From: Panorpa germanica
Taxonomy: Eukaryota; Arthropoda; Insecta; Mecoptera; Panorpidae
Assembly (NCBI GenBank): GCA_963678705.1
Contig: OY783217.1
Coordinates: 5,642,001-5,706,000 of the forward strand
DNA length: 64,000 bases
Reading direction: 5' to 3'
Part shown: one piece after another, positions 61,798 to 64,000 of the stretch
Position numbering within the stretch: position 1 is the stretch's first letter
Layout: each line of letters starts with the position of its first letter
Notes under the pieces: generated by a model
Told to the model about the DNA's origin: nothing
What the model saw: the letters and a program-made list of their open reading frames with translations, nothing else
Database searches by the model: none
Translations under genes and position numbers: made by a program

Positions 61798-62022
61798 AGG
61801 CGGTCGTACCGTCCGCGATATGTCCAGAGATTAAAAAAAATGTCTATACATAGAATAATGAATTTTTCAATATTCAGACGCTCGGAGAGAGTGTAATGCG
61901 TTCTTCAACTTTCAAACTTTTTTTTTTCAAAACACAATTTTTCTAAAACTACAGAATCAATTTTGCTCATAACTATTTGGTTCGTCAGAAAAAAATAACA
62001 ATGGCACATTATACGACCACCT
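61798..62022. mobile_element. TTAA-flanked MITE (piggyBac-like)
   Basis: AGGCGGTCGTAC on the left and TACGACCACCT on the right are inverted; TTAA flanks both (61794-61797, 62023-62026). TTAA duplication is the piggyBac hallmark. 225 bp, no ORF. It sits at the edge of the preceding repeat copy. Confidence 0.7.
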
Positions 62023-64000
62023 TTAAACAAACCTGAAATATATTAATTACGTTCCACAATTCTTTACTCGACTGTATTTGTGACCTAATTAAAAATTTCA
62101 TTTCATTTCATTTTCATAAAGCCTCATCTTAAAAATTTTAATTATTTTTCATAAGAACATTCCTGTAAAACAAGCGCTATACATTTTCACAAAGTCAACA
62201 TTCTTCAAACGAAGTTATTAATTGTATTTCATACATCAAAAGTAAATTCCATTCCGCGGAAATATTGGTTCAGCTTTCCTATTTTCCCCGATACTGTACA
62301 AAATCTATTAATTCACCTGTCTGTCAATTTTGTTTGATCTCTCCACGTCTACACCCGTTCCAACTGTTCCTCGATTTCTATTCCAGGTTCCCACTCTACA
62401 GGAGGTCGTTCTGATCGTTCCAGCCAGCATCACACTACACTACATATATATTTTTTTTGGTAATATAACCGCATATAGCATTTTCCCCTCTTTATTTCGT
62501 TTTATGGTTTTAACTAATGTATGATTTGTCTGGCCCGATATATTGAAATGTGAATCAGAATATTTTATTTGTTTTGGCTGGTTCTGTACTCTGTATTCAA
62601 TGGCAGCCATTTTGTTGAGCTTCTGCCACTTTATTTCACGCTTTAGTAAATTTGCACTGCTATGCATATATAGTAGTATTTGAAATCTGTAGAACTCGGA
62701 TCGTTGGTTTCCATGTATTTAATTATTATCTAATATGCTTTGACTACCAATCCAGTAAATATAAACGTAGCATTTACATAACACATATATGAGTATAGTT
62801 TACCATTTTCTTAGAGGTTTCTGTTACAACGCATTATCCTTAAAATTGCTCCATAAGGTGCGTTATATATCAGTTTGAGTAAAACCAAAAAATTGGCAAT
62901 AATTTTCTCAAAATTTTCTGTTAATAACAGAAACGTACCAAGAGTGATGGGGGGGGCGGAGGGGTCTGGTACGATCCTCAATATGGAGCCTTCAACAACA
63001 ATCTAGTCAGACTGTTACCTTTTTCTAGATCCCAGAAGAATCAATTGTATCTAAACAAATTGTTACTCTTTTTACATTCCACGAAAATCAATTGTTTCTT
63101 GTCGAACCATTACCTTTTCTAGATTCGACGTATTTGGTCAATTTGTCCACTCAATTATGTACATAAAAATAACTATGATTGATGATGATTTTTTTAAATT
63201 GGGACAAGAACTTGCCATTTACGCCCCTACTCCTTACATACTGCGAATTTTTCGAATTTCTTTAAAATTTTCCTTTTGCATATCCCTAAAAAAGTAATCG
63301 GATAGGTTCGATATCTCTGGACAACCGTTGCTCCAAAAAAGAATTTTGTTTTAACGAACTAAAAGTCTGCGCAGTGCCTTTCAAAATTTAGCGCCTCATG
63401 AATTATTCACCACCCTGGGTAAGTACCCCGGTTTGCACTCCTTTATATGCGGGCCTGAAAACTACACTTTCTTATACAATGTATCTAACTACGCGACGAT
63501 CAGTAACGTGCCGTTCGGTGTCACTGAAAACTGATATTGTATTAATATTTATTAGATTAATGTGTGTGTCGTTATAGACTTTACATTCTTTCAATATTAA
63601 ATCACGTTATTACATCTCATTGCCAAATTAAACTTAAAACTATTCTAACATTTTCCAACAGAAATGTTTGTTTTTTATACTTTTATTCCTATATTTTCTT
63701 GTTATCTACTCCTCATTGTTTCTCTTTATTTACTAATTCTTCTTAGCTATCTTCCTTTACTACTTTCTTTTTGGCTCTATCTCCGCCATTCACCATTGAT
63801 GGAGCCATTTGTACAAGTCAGTGTCAGTGATGTCAATACTTCTCGCTAGATCGTCGGTGATATGTGTGTACAGACATTTAAGAAACGAATCAGTGAAAGT
63901 AAGATTTTCCTTTCACAGCTGCTGATTAATAAATATTTTTCTTGGCAATTTCACAACATAATACCAAGAATGATATTTCCCTAATATTTGTCTGTTATTT
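62023..64000. other. Intergenic DNA, no gene seen
   Basis: C/T-rich at 62320-62430; a short G run at 62950-62956. No recognised gene or RNA. Confidence 0.4.

Overview
The window is nuclear DNA of an insect. It is very AT-rich, has short GT-AG introns, is full of small inverted-repeat transposons and mariner relics, and carries two animal transcription-factor genes. I cannot fix the insect order from sequence alone. All exon models are hand-built from splice signals and reading frame; each junction was checked for phase.

Left part (1-17.8 kb): no convincing protein gene. It holds a repeat with inverted arms (about 90-850), a mariner transposase fragment (6.3 kb), small MITE and SINE-like copies, a CpG/C-rich block (9.54 kb), and a striking 1.25 kb palindromic element (12.69-13.94 kb) whose two ends both look like Helitron 3' termini. 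A possible first exon of the next gene lies at 14.68 kb.

Centre-left (17.8-31.5 kb, + strand): an NFAT5/TonEBP-like NFAT gene in nine exons (1379 aa from the ATG at 17815). Order: basic N-terminus with PGK repeats, a putative NLS/SUMO patch, Rel-homology DNA-binding domain, TIG dimerisation domain, then one 2.7 kb exon coding a Q/N/S/M-rich activation region. Its introns contain several phase-compatible, early-stopping exon candidates that could give truncated isoforms.

Centre (31.5-41.8 kb): the space between two convergent genes. It carries a retrotransposon RNase H fragment, a 3.6 kb inverted array of about 146 bp units and a separate 87 bp tandem array.

Centre-right (41.8-44.1 kb, - strand): a four-exon bHLH gene of the Olig/BHLHE22-23 type, the insect Oli gene (276 aa).

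Right part (44.1-64 kb): no further gene found. It looks like the 5' flank of Oli: AT-rich DNA, several DNA-transposon relics, long AT microsatellites, and a few GC-rich islands. One island has an RFX X-box next to a consensus CRE. NFAT and Oli are separate transcription units; nothing in the sequence shows that they work together.
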